The position numbers and the translations under genes are program-made. A DNA stretch of 25,766 bases, from NCBI GenBank assembly GCA_017431185.1, contig JAFRLP010000194.1:1-25766 (forward strand), read 5' to 3'. The stretch is from Victivallales bacterium (lineage in GTDB: Bacteria > Verrucomicrobiota > Lentisphaeria > Oligosphaerales > Oligosphaeraceae). Below are positions 17,724 through 25,628 of this stretch, piece by piece (the first letter of the stretch is position 1; every line of letters starts with the position of its first letter). The notes under the pieces are model-generated. The model did not search any database. It saw only the letters and a program-made list of their open reading frames with translations, and had not been told where the DNA came from.

Positions 17724-17782
17724 AAACTCCAGAACTCCCAGTAGCGAAAGCAACAGTGAATTGCTTTCGCCGCGTGGAGTTT
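17724..17782. repeat. Nested perfect hairpin between the direct repeats
   Basis: GCGAAAGCAA (17744-17753) and TTGCTTTCGC (17761-17770) form a perfect 10-bp stem with a 7-nt loop. Outside it AAACTCCA (17724-17731) and TGGAGTTT (17775-17782) form a second perfect 8-bp stem, giving a two-tier structure. No T-run follows on either strand, so it is not a standard terminator. It may be the core of a small mobile element flanked by the 42-bp repeats, or a folded RNA in the operon transcript. Confidence 0.75.
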
Positions 17783-17828
17783 CGGAGCCTTGGAGTTGAA
17801 GGCAGCAGATGCCAGAACCTTCCTCACC

Positions 17829-17870
17829 TCCTATGAAACACGCCGTGTTTCCCGCGTTGTGTTGTCGGCG
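17829..17870. repeat. 42-bp direct repeat, copy 2
   Basis: Partner of the repeat at 17655-17696, with three substitutions. It keeps the GAAACAC/GTGTTTC palindrome and runs into a GC-rich hairpin next to the stop codon of the Gfo/Idh/MocA gene. Confidence 0.85.
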
Positions 17871-17884
17871 GCGAGACGCCGCCG
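17866..17884. terminator. GC-rich hairpin at the 3' end of the Gfo/Idh/MocA gene
   Basis: CGGCGGCG and CGCCGCCG form a perfect 8-bp stem around an AGA loop, 10 nt beyond the stop codon of the minus-strand gene. On the plus strand it is followed by CTACC and six T, the form of an intrinsic terminator, but no plus-strand gene reads into it. On the minus strand no T-run follows, so it may act as a 3'-end stabiliser or attenuator rather than a terminator. Confidence 0.5.
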
Positions 17885-17894
17885 CTACCTTTTT

Positions 17895-19157
17895 TCACCG
17901 GACGTCGATTACCTTGCCTGTGCGGCGCGACTCCTCGGCTGCAAAGACCATCAGGTGACTTTCCAGCGTCTCATCGACCCCGCTGAGGATGGAGGAGCGG
18001 TCGCCCGTCTCAAGTGCGCGGACAAATGCCTCCATCAATCCGAAGTCGCCGCCGCCGTGCCCGCTCAGGATGCTGCCGTCGTCAACCGTTTCGGAGTCCA
18101 GGTCGTATTTTCGGCCAGTCAGGAAATCCGTGACATGGATGAGTCTGCTGTCGGCCTGAATTGCGCCTCGGGTTCCGAAAATCCTCGTTTGGCGTCCGTC
18201 CTCGTCGCAGAAGGCGGTCATCACCATTTGTCCAGTGCGGTCTCCTGCGAAGGAGAAGTTCACCACCTGGTTGTCCACCACATCGTTGTCGCAGCGGTAA
18301 ACGCAGCGTCCGTATGGGCCTTCGCGCAGAGCCTTGAGCACGCCATCGGGGGTCACATCGCTGGTCAGCACGGCGGTGGGCCAGTTGCAGTTTCCCTTGA
18401 AAACGCGGTCGCGAAGGTAAATCTGAAGCGCGGAATAGGGGCAGTTCACCTCAATGCCCGCCGGACAGTCCGTGCAGCGGTCGGCGGCCCCTGCTGGTTG
18501 GTTGGCACGGGTGAAATGCTTCAGGGTGCCGAAGGAGTGGATTTTTTCGCAGGGCACATTCATCATATAGCGAATCCAATCGAGGTCATGGCAGCATTTT
18601 GCCAGCAGCATGAAACTGGACTCCTTTTCGTTGCGCCAGTTGCCCCGGACAAAGGAGTGGGCCTGATGCCAGTGGCGGACCGGTTCAAGATGCTGAATCG
18701 AAACCAGGTCGCCGATGGCTCCGGCATCGAGGGTCTTTTTCAGCAACCGCGAGTAGGCGGTGTAGCGCAGCACGTGGCAAACGGCAAAGATGATGCCGGC
18801 CTCCTTGACCTCCTTGACGATCTTTCGGCATTCCTCGGCAGTCGGGGCCATCGGTTTCTCCAGCAGGATATGGTAGCCAAGCCGTGCAAAGGCAATCGCC
18901 GGCTCCGTGTGCATGGCGTCCTGAAGGCAAATCAGGACCGCGTCCGCGAATTTCGGCAGTGCCGCGATTTCAGTCCATGATTGGTAACGGCGTTCTTGGG
19001 GCACCTGGCATCGGTCGCCGATGCGGTTACGGTAAAACTCCCGCGGGTCGGCAACCGCCACAACCTGTGCGCGTTCAGGGTATTTTTCCGCAAAGGAGGC
19101 ATACGTGTTTCCTCGGGAACCGCAGCCGAGAACGATCAATTTCACTGGTTCAGACAT
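17895..19157 (-). CDS. Gfo/Idh/MocA-family oxidoreductase
   Basis: A 420-aa NAD(P)-dependent oxidoreductase. The N-terminal Rossmann domain has VLGCGSRGNTYA at 9-20 and AVADP. The family EKP motif is at 100-102 (LLEKPMAP), with K101 the usual catalytic Lys. The C-terminal alpha/beta domain carries LLAKCCHDLDW at 184-194, where the His is the usual active-site partner, and later a Cys-rich stretch (CTDCPAGIEVNCPYSA). Such enzymes oxidise or reduce sugars, inositols and their acids; some relatives are NAD-dependent glycosidases (GH109), which cannot be excluded. The start at 19157 is set by AAGGAG at 6 nt; a start at 19187 would add 10 residues. It follows the 898-aa secreted protein by 35 nt. 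Confidence 0.93.
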   Translation of the reverse strand: MSEPVKLIVLGCGSRGNTYASFAEKYPERAQVVAVADPREFYRNRIGDRCQVPQERRYQSWTEIAALPKFADAVLICLQDAMHTEPAIAFARLGYHILLEKPMAPTAEECRKIVKEVKEAGIIFAVCHVLRYTAYSRLLKKTLDAGAIGDLVSIQHLEPVRHWHQAHSFVRGNWRNEKESSFMLLAKCCHDLDWIRYMMNVPCEKIHSFGTLKHFTRANQPAGAADRCTDCPAGIEVNCPYSALQIYLRDRVFKGNCNWPTAVLTSDVTPDGVLKALREGPYGRCVYRCDNDVVDNQVVNFSFAGDRTGQMVMTAFCDEDGRQTRIFGTRGAIQADSRLIHVTDFLTGRKYDLDSETVDDGSILSGHGGGDFGLMEAFVRALETGDRSSILSGVDETLESHLMVFAAEESRRTGKVIDVR

Positions 19158-19192
19158 GCAAAACTCCTTTTTTTGAAATCCAACCAACGCTT

Positions 19193-21889
19193 TTATTGCC
19201 GCCAGGCATAGCGTGTTTCCAATGAGAAAATTTTGCCATGCGGGAGGGCGGGCGGAGTGAAACAGGGTTCCACCGTCGAGGCGGCATTCTCCGAATTCCA
19301 GACCAGCACGCCATCGGCTGCGGGCGCATGGATTGACAGGCTTCCGTTCGGGGTGGTGATGACAAAAGGCGTGCCATCGTATTGGTCATTGAGGCAGCGG
19401 CCAGGAATGGGCAGTTGCCGTCCGTTCCGTTGCGCAAAAGTGACGCTTCCTGGCTGGTTGTACCGCTCATTGCCGGAAAGGATTGTCCACGGCCCTTGAA
19501 TCTGCGGGTAATTCTTGCTTCGGAAGGAAAAAGAGACTGGATACGGCTTGGGATTGAAGATTTCGCCTTTGCAGAGCAATTCCCCATTCCGAAGTATGAT
19601 GGTCCTTTTCAGTTTGACGCCTTGAAGCGAAACCACATTGGGGGCTGCATTGCGAGGCGGCGGCAATTCCGCTTCGAGCGTCATTTCCGCGTGTTCTGGC
19701 GAGGCCGCAAAGCCTGTCACCTCCCAATCGATGGTCTCCTCTACCGTGTCCGGAATGAAAAGCCATTCGTCAAGCCGCCCGACACGGCTGGCGTCTGAGA
19801 CGATGTCCTTCGAGCCGCGCCGCCATGAAATGATGGAGCCGTTCCTTCGCGTTGAAACGCCGATGGTGGAAATCCCGTCGGAAAGTTCGGCAACCGCCTT
19901 GCCGGAAATCTCCACTCCCCATCCAGCGCGGTAGTTTCCCGCCTGCTGGGGACGCACTTTGGTGAATACATCATTATCAAGGAACGGCAGGAGTTCTTCC
20001 CGAAGTTTGGCCTGGAGCACACACTTCTCTCCATCCAGGGGGAGTTCGCTGGCGGACAATTCCAATAGTTTCACGCTTTGCGGTTCAAGCGCAACGAGGA
20101 ATGGCTGGGTGCCGTCAACCCCCTGGTAGCGCTCCCCTGTTTCAATGTCGCGGACTGCGCGGAAGGCTCCCTGCGCAGGAATCTCCAGAATCATCCGCTC
20201 TTTGGATGAGTAATTGAACAATGTCAGCAGTTTCCCTTTGCCTGGTATTTCGTGGCTCAGCGCACGCAAGACAGATTTCAGGTCTGGGATAGACGCGGAA
20301 ATTGTCTTCCCGTCCTTTTCCTGCGTAATCACGTGAACGTTTTTGGGCACGGTGGAGACGGGCTCGCCCCGTTGCGCGTAGTAATCCTCCGCGCGCGAGA
20401 CAGCCGAGACACTCTTTTGCAGGAAGGGATAGTAGGCTCCGTCCAGAATCTCGGATGGATAGATGGAAAAGCCCTGGCCTCCCAGCGCGGCCGTGGCCAC
20501 TATGTTCATGTGAAGCAAGGGGGGCGTATAGCGGATGTAGAACCTCTCCAGATTTTCCGCCGGGTCAGTCCAAGGCGCCTGGGGCGTCTTCAGGGTTTTC
20601 ATGTTAAAGGCGAAGTCATCGAAGTAGGTTAGCCCGCTGTAGTAGATCATGTTGTGCATGATGTCAAATGCGTCATCAAACTGGCGGACATCCACTCCGC
20701 ACCAGGCGGCCACGTGAGGCGGAGCCGCATGAAGATTGTCCGTGATGATGCTGACATGGCTGGTCGGGAAATTCTCCTTGACCAGCCGCGCGAAGTTGCG
20801 GGCCACTCTGCCGTTCTGGCGCACGCGGAACTGAAAATATTCGGCAGAATACTTTCCCTTGACTTCATCCACAGCGGCTATGTGGTCCAGTTTGAGTTCC
20901 TTGGAGAAACGGTCGCGGCAAAGGGAGCATCGGCAGACCTTCATTGGCTCAAGGTCCCATCCGATGCAGTCAACTCGATGTGCCTGGCTTATGGTGCTGC
21001 GGAGAGAGGCCAGCACATACTGCTGCCAATAGGGAGAATCATATTCCTCGGCTGCATAAGTGGGGCAGATTTCACTAATCGGACCAGTTCCCTCGTCCAT
21101 CCGATACACCTGCCAGTTGTTCTTCTTTCGCCAGTTGGGCAATCCGTTGTCATAGAAATACGTTATGAAATATGTCCTGTCATTGATGTCGCGACGCAAC
21201 TCCTCAGGCAATGACTTCCAGAAGAACAATTTACCAGTCAGAGGACGCTGGGAAAGGGAGAACAGCAGTTTCAGGCTGGTCTCGCGAACCTCGGGGAACG
21301 GTGCGGTAAGATTTTGGAGCGCGGTGATTCCCAGCATAAAGCGTTTGGTCGGCTCAAACTCCTTCAGCGGAGGCAGGACCTTGAATTGGATGGCGATTTC
21401 CTCGGATGTCCCTGCACACGGGGAGATCAGGCGAAAATACCCGACACCATCCTGTGTGGAGGTTTTTGCGGAAATGAAGACACGCTGGGTGTTGCTCCAG
21501 ACTTTCGACTTCCGACGGACCATCTGAAGCAGCTTTTCCTCAAGTTTGACGGTGTATCGATTGTATTTCCTGCCTTCCCTTTCAATGGAACTGCGCGTGA
21601 CTGGGTCAGGCAGAAATTCCTTCTTTGCGTTTCCCCACCATGGAGACGAGCCGATGAACCTGATATCCTCGGGAAGGTCGATTTCCAGCATCATCTTCGC
21701 GGCGTCAGCAGGCTCCGCGTAAATGTCTCCCAGAAGAGTCTGCGGCATGTCCGCCACCAAATGCATGGTATTCCTCTGGAATTTGGCAGGATAAAACTCC
21801 AGTGCCATTGGGGGAACCGCATTGTCCGAGGCCCAAAGCGCCGCTGCAATCAAGCCGAACACCAAACAGAGATTTCTCTTCAATTCCAT
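19193..21889 (-). CDS. Large secreted putative glycoside hydrolase
   Basis: An 898-aa protein with a signal peptide (MELKRNLCLVFGLIAAALWA) and GGGGAG 7 nt before the start. Residues of about 30-180 look beta-rich. From about 185 the sequence resembles a TIM-barrel glycosidase, with RVDCIGWDLEP (D312, E314 candidate acids) followed by a C-x-C-x2-C cluster at C319, C321 and C324 (VCRCSLCRDRF), a pattern seen in several uncharacterised glycosidase-like families and possibly metal-binding. The last about 300 residues are again beta-rich. I cannot place it in a numbered GH family. It follows a pseudopilin gene by 32 nt in the large operon, so it probably works outside the cytoplasm on the same glycan as the other secreted enzymes here. 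Confidence 0.82.
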   Translation of the reverse strand: MELKRNLCLVFGLIAAALWASDNAVPPMALEFYPAKFQRNTMHLVADMPQTLLGDIYAEPADAAKMMLEIDLPEDIRFIGSSPWWGNAKKEFLPDPVTRSSIEREGRKYNRYTVKLEEKLLQMVRRKSKVWSNTQRVFISAKTSTQDGVGYFRLISPCAGTSEEIAIQFKVLPPLKEFEPTKRFMLGITALQNLTAPFPEVRETSLKLLFSLSQRPLTGKLFFWKSLPEELRRDINDRTYFITYFYDNGLPNWRKKNNWQVYRMDEGTGPISEICPTYAAEEYDSPYWQQYVLASLRSTISQAHRVDCIGWDLEPMKVCRCSLCRDRFSKELKLDHIAAVDEVKGKYSAEYFQFRVRQNGRVARNFARLVKENFPTSHVSIITDNLHAAPPHVAAWCGVDVRQFDDAFDIMHNMIYYSGLTYFDDFAFNMKTLKTPQAPWTDPAENLERFYIRYTPPLLHMNIVATAALGGQGFSIYPSEILDGAYYPFLQKSVSAVSRAEDYYAQRGEPVSTVPKNVHVITQEKDGKTISASIPDLKSVLRALSHEIPGKGKLLTLFNYSSKERMILEIPAQGAFRAVRDIETGERYQGVDGTQPFLVALEPQSVKLLELSASELPLDGEKCVLQAKLREELLPFLDNDVFTKVRPQQAGNYRAGWGVEISGKAVAELSDGISTIGVSTRRNGSIISWRRGSKDIVSDASRVGRLDEWLFIPDTVEETIDWEVTGFAASPEHAEMTLEAELPPPRNAAPNVVSLQGVKLKRTIILRNGELLCKGEIFNPKPYPVSFSFRSKNYPQIQGPWTILSGNERYNQPGSVTFAQRNGRQLPIPGRCLNDQYDGTPFVITTPNGSLSIHAPAADGVLVWNSENAASTVEPCFTPPALPHGKIFSLETRYAWRQ

Positions 21890-21921
21890 TATGTGTCTCC
21901 CCTAATCTGGTCATTTGGTGG

Positions 21922-22656
21922 TTAGAATCTAATGCCTCGCTTGAAATACACGGCGTCATCCGTTGTGACAGATTTTGCATCAAGAAGTTTTATGCTTTCG
22001 CAGTGTCCATCCGCAAACACGGTGTTCACCACACCGTTATTTGCCGAGATATAGTGTTGCTGGTGTTTTGTTGCGTTCATCATGCCGCCGTTGTGGCGCG
22101 CTCCCATCCTCTGCCTGAATGCCTGAGCGGCATTTGTGCTATCACCAGAGTCCATGAACATCAATGCGATTGACGCTCCAGTCAAAGCGCCCAGTTTTTT
22201 AGGAGACACGGCGTCTGGCAGATTTTCATCTGAACCCCGCCCGCCGCAAAGATAGGCGTTGGCGGCATAGTGAGTATGGGCATAGCCGTAAGGAGATGTG
22301 CTGTAGTCCCAGGAAAACCCCAATGGTTCGGACGGGCAGGCAAACGTTCCTTTGGCGTGGCGTATTTTCCCACTAGGCCTGTATGAATCCTTCCAATCGC
22401 AGCCGTAATTGGCAAGATGGTCATAAAAGCGCATATTACTCCGTCTGCCAGGCACCGCGAATCCTTCATAGTCATCAGAATACAACATGCTTGCAGTCCC
22501 CATTGTCCTGAGGTTGTTGGTGCAGGAGACCTGTCGCGCCTTCATCCTGGCTTTGCTCAACGCGGGCAAAAGCATCGAGGCCAAGATGGCGATGATGGCG
22601 ATTACGACAAGCAATTCGATGAGGGTGAAGGACAAGGTGGTGGCTTTGCGTTTCAT
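21922..22656 (-). CDS. Pseudopilin with prepilin-type N-terminal leader
   Basis: A 244-aa protein with a leader MKRKATTLS followed by [16 protein letters not shown] and Glu5, then [17 protein letters not shown]. The C-terminal region contains N-x9-DG ([15 protein letters not shown]), a variant of H-x9-DG. AGGAG lies 6 nt before the ATG at 22656; another in-frame ATG at 22662 sits directly on that site and overlaps the upstream stop, so the second is preferred. The residue before the cleavage site is Ser. It lies between the GH5-like gene and the 898-aa secreted protein. Its body differs strongly from the other two pseudopilins beyond the leader, so each copy may serve a different partner or ligand. 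Confidence 0.9.
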   Translation of the reverse strand: MKRKATTLSFTLIELLVVIAIIAILASMLLPALSKARMKARQVSCTNNLRTMGTASMLYSDDYEGFAVPGRRSNMRFYDHLANYGCDWKDSYRPSGKIRHAKGTFACPSEPLGFSWDYSTSPYGYAHTHYAANAYLCGGRGSDENLPDAVSPKKLGALTGASIALMFMDSGDSTNAAQAFRQRMGARHNGGMMNATKHQQHYISANNGVVNTVFADGHCESIKLLDAKSVTTDDAVYFKRGIRF

Positions 22657-22658
22657 GT

Positions 22659-24497
22659 TCATCTCCTGGTTTTGTTTTCCACGGTTTCAATCTTCACTTC
22701 ATTTGGGGCCATTCCTCCAGCCTCATAATCGGCATAGTTGATGAGAATCCGCACTTCGCCGCCGTCGGGGAGCGGGTGATGCGTTATGCCGATTTCCGGG
22801 GCTTTCTCAGGACACTTTACCCCTGCCAGTTGCGCGAGTTTACGGTAAATCCGATACAGTTTGCATTCGGAGGTGATTGCCGCCTGCTCAAGCGGAGCGT
22901 TGAGATAGACCAGTTGTCCGTTGCCGTAACGCCGACGTATCAGAATCGGATGTCCGCCAGTGTCTTTGCCCAGGACATCGCAGGTGTCCGCCAGCAGACG
23001 GCGGGTGACTGGGGACTCGACCTCGAATGTTTCCTTGCTGCCATTAATGGAGAAGACAAGCTTCTCTGGAACCTGCGCACGATAGTCCACGCGACAGCCG
23101 AATTCGGAACCGAACGGCTGGAGCATTCCGCTGCCCGCCGTGAAACAGACCGTCGCCCCGCTGGAAGCCGCTTGGAGCAGTTGGCGGTATTTGTGCAGTG
23201 GCATAACGTTGAATCCAGAGATGCTGGGCGCCAGATAAAACTGTGCTTCAGGGAGTCTGTCACGCGAGCCAATGTCGCAGAAGTCCACTTCAAATCCAGC
23301 CTGGGTGCTGAGAATGAAACTGCCGTAGGCGGTTTTCCAAATCAACTGCTTGTCCGCCTGGGTCAGGACAATCAGGCAATCCACGCGGCGGGGAGGAAGA
23401 CGGTCAAAAGGCATGTCCCGAAGTTCCTGCTGGAACCGTTTCATGGCACGGGCTGCGCCGTATGGGACACGGGTGGCGCTCAATGCGCCGAGATTTCGCT
23501 CCATCGCCACCCAGCGGTACGGCAACTGGTCCGCGCATTTGTCAAAGGCGAAGGCGCACCACCAGAGCACACCGCCCAAACCATGCGCGTATGCGGAATA
23601 CAGGACGGTTCGCAGATAGGCCTCCGCGCGTTTGTCCTCCAGATATTCGAGTCCCAATGAGCCGATCTCCTCCACGAAGGCAGGTTTCCCGCAGGCCTGA
23701 TAGTAGAGAGTTTCGGCGATGGCGTGATAGACTGCGGGAATGGTGTTGAGCGCGCTCTTTCCGCAATGGGGCGTGAAGACCGGATAGGGATGGGTCGTCA
23801 GCGCATCGGTGAGTTCTCCGAGAATCCGCTGATTCCAGCAGCTTTGGGCATCGGCCGAGGAACCATGCATGCCAGAGTAAACTGGGCGTGACGGGTCGGC
23901 CAGACGAATGGTCGAGACGATGAGGTTGAGCCAGTTCCAACTGACAATGGGGTCTGTGCATTCCGAAAGGCAGTTGCATTCGTTGCCAGGCTCCCAGGCG
24001 ATAATCGCGGGATGCTCCTTCATTTCCGTGACGAATCCGCGCAGGAAAAGGGTTTCCAGATAGAGTGCATCAGGATGGGTGTAAAGGTTCTTGTCGGTCA
24101 AGGCGGGCGGCACAAACAATGCACCGCTCATCCATCCTGTCAGAAGCCCGACAATCAGTTTGAGGCCATGTTCCTGAGCCAAATCGGCGACTTGGCGGAA
24201 ACGCTTCATCATGGCCTCGCTCAGCCCCCAATGAGACAGTCCATGCTCCGCAAGGGACGACCCGTCTGGCATGACAAACTCGACATGGGCCCCGCCTGCT
24301 CTGCAAGCCCAATTGACAGGCTGGAAATCAGACCAGAGCGGGAACACGCGGATGGTATTCATCCCCGCAGCCCTCATTGCCGCGAAGTCTTTTTCGACTG
24401 CGGTCTCTGACCAGTCACGCCACATTTGGAGGCCAGATTCGCTAGACCAGTAATTGCAGCCAGTCAGAAACTCTGTAGCACCAGGTAAGAATTGCAT
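22659..24497 (-). CDS. GH5-like glycosidase with C-terminal GH42-type accessory region
   Basis: A 612-aa protein. Residues of about 1-360 form a clan GH-A TIM barrel: [23 protein letters not shown] with acid/base E173, and [12 protein letters not shown] with probable nucleophile E277. This layout resembles GH5 mannanases and related retaining beta-glycosidases. From about 370 there is a Rossmann-like region ([14 protein letters not shown], then [12 protein letters not shown]) similar to the trimerisation domain of GH42 beta-galactosidases, then a small C-terminal beta domain. No signal peptide is seen, so it is probably cytoplasmic. AAGGA lies 6 nt before the start. First gene of the large operon, divergent from the LacI-type gene. 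Given the nearby beta-mannosidase, a mannoside or galactoside is a plausible substrate. Confidence 0.87.
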   Translation of the reverse strand: MQFLPGATEFLTGCNYWSSESGLQMWRDWSETAVEKDFAAMRAAGMNTIRVFPLWSDFQPVNWACRAGGAHVEFVMPDGSSLAEHGLSHWGLSEAMMKRFRQVADLAQEHGLKLIVGLLTGWMSGALFVPPALTDKNLYTHPDALYLETLFLRGFVTEMKEHPAIIAWEPGNECNCLSECTDPIVSWNWLNLIVSTIRLADPSRPVYSGMHGSSADAQSCWNQRILGELTDALTTHPYPVFTPHCGKSALNTIPAVYHAIAETLYYQACGKPAFVEEIGSLGLEYLEDKRAEAYLRTVLYSAYAHGLGGVLWWCAFAFDKCADQLPYRWVAMERNLGALSATRVPYGAARAMKRFQQELRDMPFDRLPPRRVDCLIVLTQADKQLIWKTAYGSFILSTQAGFEVDFCDIGSRDRLPEAQFYLAPSISGFNVMPLHKYRQLLQAASSGATVCFTAGSGMLQPFGSEFGCRVDYRAQVPEKLVFSINGSKETFEVESPVTRRLLADTCDVLGKDTGGHPILIRRRYGNGQLVYLNAPLEQAAITSECKLYRIYRKLAQLAGVKCPEKAPEIGITHHPLPDGGEVRILINYADYEAGGMAPNEVKIETVENKTRR

Positions 24498-24509
24498 AGG
24501 AAATCCTTG

Positions 24510-24552
24510 GTAATCGCTCTGACAATAATATCATTTGATGGGCAGCGATTAC
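24510..24552. promoter_or_regulatory. Candidate LacI-family operator (9-bp inverted repeat)
   Basis: GTAATCGCT (24510-24518) and AGCGATTAC (24544-24552) are perfect inverted copies with centres 34 bp apart, about three DNA turns. Each contains GTAATCG, which looks like a LacI-family half-site. One arm overlaps the -35 box and the other lies just past the -10 box of the promoter for the GH5-like operon, and the LacI-type gene starts about 110 bp away. Confidence 0.6.
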
Positions 24553-24554
24553 AA
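24525..24554 (-). promoter_or_regulatory. Promoter of the GH5-like operon
   Basis: On the minus strand TTGTAA and TATTAT are separated by 18 nt, about 28 nt upstream of the GH5-like start codon. The -35 box is inside one arm of the inverted repeat, as expected for a repressed promoter. Confidence 0.5.
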
Positions 24555-24597
24555 CTGATTGGTCATCTTTTTCTCATGGAACATTTGGAACAGAAAT

Positions 24598-24627
24598 TTG
24601 GAAAAGAACATTTAGGCTTTAGATTAT
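24598..24627 (+). promoter_or_regulatory. Possible promoter of the LacI-type gene
   Basis: TTGGAA and GATTAT are separated by 18 nt and lie about 33 nt before the start codon. The region also has direct repeats ATTTGGAA (24583, 24596) and GAACATTT (24579, 24606). The boxes are weak, so this is tentative. Confidence 0.35.
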
Positions 24628-24659
24628 ATGCGAGAGTAGAAAAAGCAGGAAGGCATGTC

Positions 24660-25616
24660 ATGGCGAAAAAATACACGATTCGTAAATTGGCCGCTGAATT
24701 GGCGCTGGCGCCGTCCACCGTTTACCGTGCTCTGTCGGGGCATCCAAACGTGAGTCTGGAAACAAGGCGAGAAGTGCTTCGCGCCTCCCAAAGGCAAGGC
24801 TATCTTCTGCCGATGCATGAAAAGGGCAATATTGCGGTCATTGTTCCGTCCTTTTCCTTCAACGGATATCTGGAGTGTCTGTTGCTGTCCCTTGAAGCGG
24901 AGTTTCACCGTCGCGGATTTCGTTTGCTGCTGGTTTCCGAACCAGACATTGCGCTTCTTGGCGACCATGTGCTGGACGGGATTGTGTCTTTGGTCTGGAA
25001 AGAGGGGCTTGAGAAACTGCTGCCAAAAAAGTTTGCCTTGCCGATTGTAATCGTGGGGGGCACGGCAAACACCCTGGAACACATTCCAAGCATCATGTCT
25101 GACCCCAAGGGGATTCGACTGGCATTGGAGTATCTGCGAAGCCGTGGATGCCGTAGAATCTTCTATGTCTCCACTGCTACGGAGAAGACGCTGGACGCAT
25201 CACAGCGCCTGGCGCAATTCCGGCAATTCTGCATAAGGTACGGGCAGGATTACGACTCGATGCACTTGAAACTGCACTGGCGTGAACTTGAGGAAAAATT
25301 CCATTTCATTCTGGAGGCGAATCCAGATGCGTGCTTTTGCGCCAGCGAGACCTTTTCCGTGAGGGTGGGCCATCTGCTGAAGGCTGCGGGAAAGCGGATT
25401 CCGCAGGATATCTCCCTGATGGGCCTGGAGGACAGTCATGCCAATGCGTGTTTCACGCCGCCTATCACAGCGATCCGTCAGAATTTCGAGCAGATTGCGG
25501 TGAAGGCCGCGAATGAGATTGTCGCTGCATGCAGAAACAATATTCCTCCCAAAGGAAGCCTGATACCATTCACTCTGATTGAACGCCAGAGTGTCCGTGA
25601 GCCAGAAGGGCAATGA
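24660..25616 (+). CDS. LacI-family transcriptional regulator
   Basis: A 318-aa regulator. The N-terminal helix-turn-helix is at residues 5-50 (YTIRKLAAELALAPSTVYRAL, with SGHPNVS and the hinge-like region after it). The remainder is the periplasmic-binding-protein-like sugar-sensing domain, with IAVIVPSF, a DGIVSLVW strand, YLRSRGCRRIFYVS and a C-terminal ISLMGLEDSHANACFTPPITAIRQ typical of LacI/PurR proteins. The start at 24660 follows GGAAGG at 6 nt; the frame is open 56 codons further up but that part has no family likeness. It is transcribed away from the GH5-like operon and probably represses it through the inverted repeat between them, with release by a sugar. Confidence 0.95.
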   Translation: MAKKYTIRKLAAELALAPSTVYRALSGHPNVSLETRREVLRASQRQGYLLPMHEKGNIAVIVPSFSFNGYLECLLLSLEAEFHRRGFRLLLVSEPDIALLGDHVLDGIVSLVWKEGLEKLLPKKFALPIVIVGGTANTLEHIPSIMSDPKGIRLALEYLRSRGCRRIFYVSTATEKTLDASQRLAQFRQFCIRYGQDYDSMHLKLHWRELEEKFHFILEANPDACFCASETFSVRVGHLLKAAGKRIPQDISLMGLEDSHANACFTPPITAIRQNFEQIAVKAANEIVAACRNNIPPKGSLIPFTLIERQSVREPEGQ

Positions 25617-25628
25617 CCCACACCGAAG

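Noticed and set aside
17655..17870. CRISPR array
   Set aside because: Only two repeat copies 174 bp apart, with a structured interval that is not spacer-like, and no cas genes.
17790..18980. 396-codon plus-strand open frame
   Set aside because: It is antisense to the Gfo/Idh/MocA gene; the real gene has Rossmann and EKP motifs.
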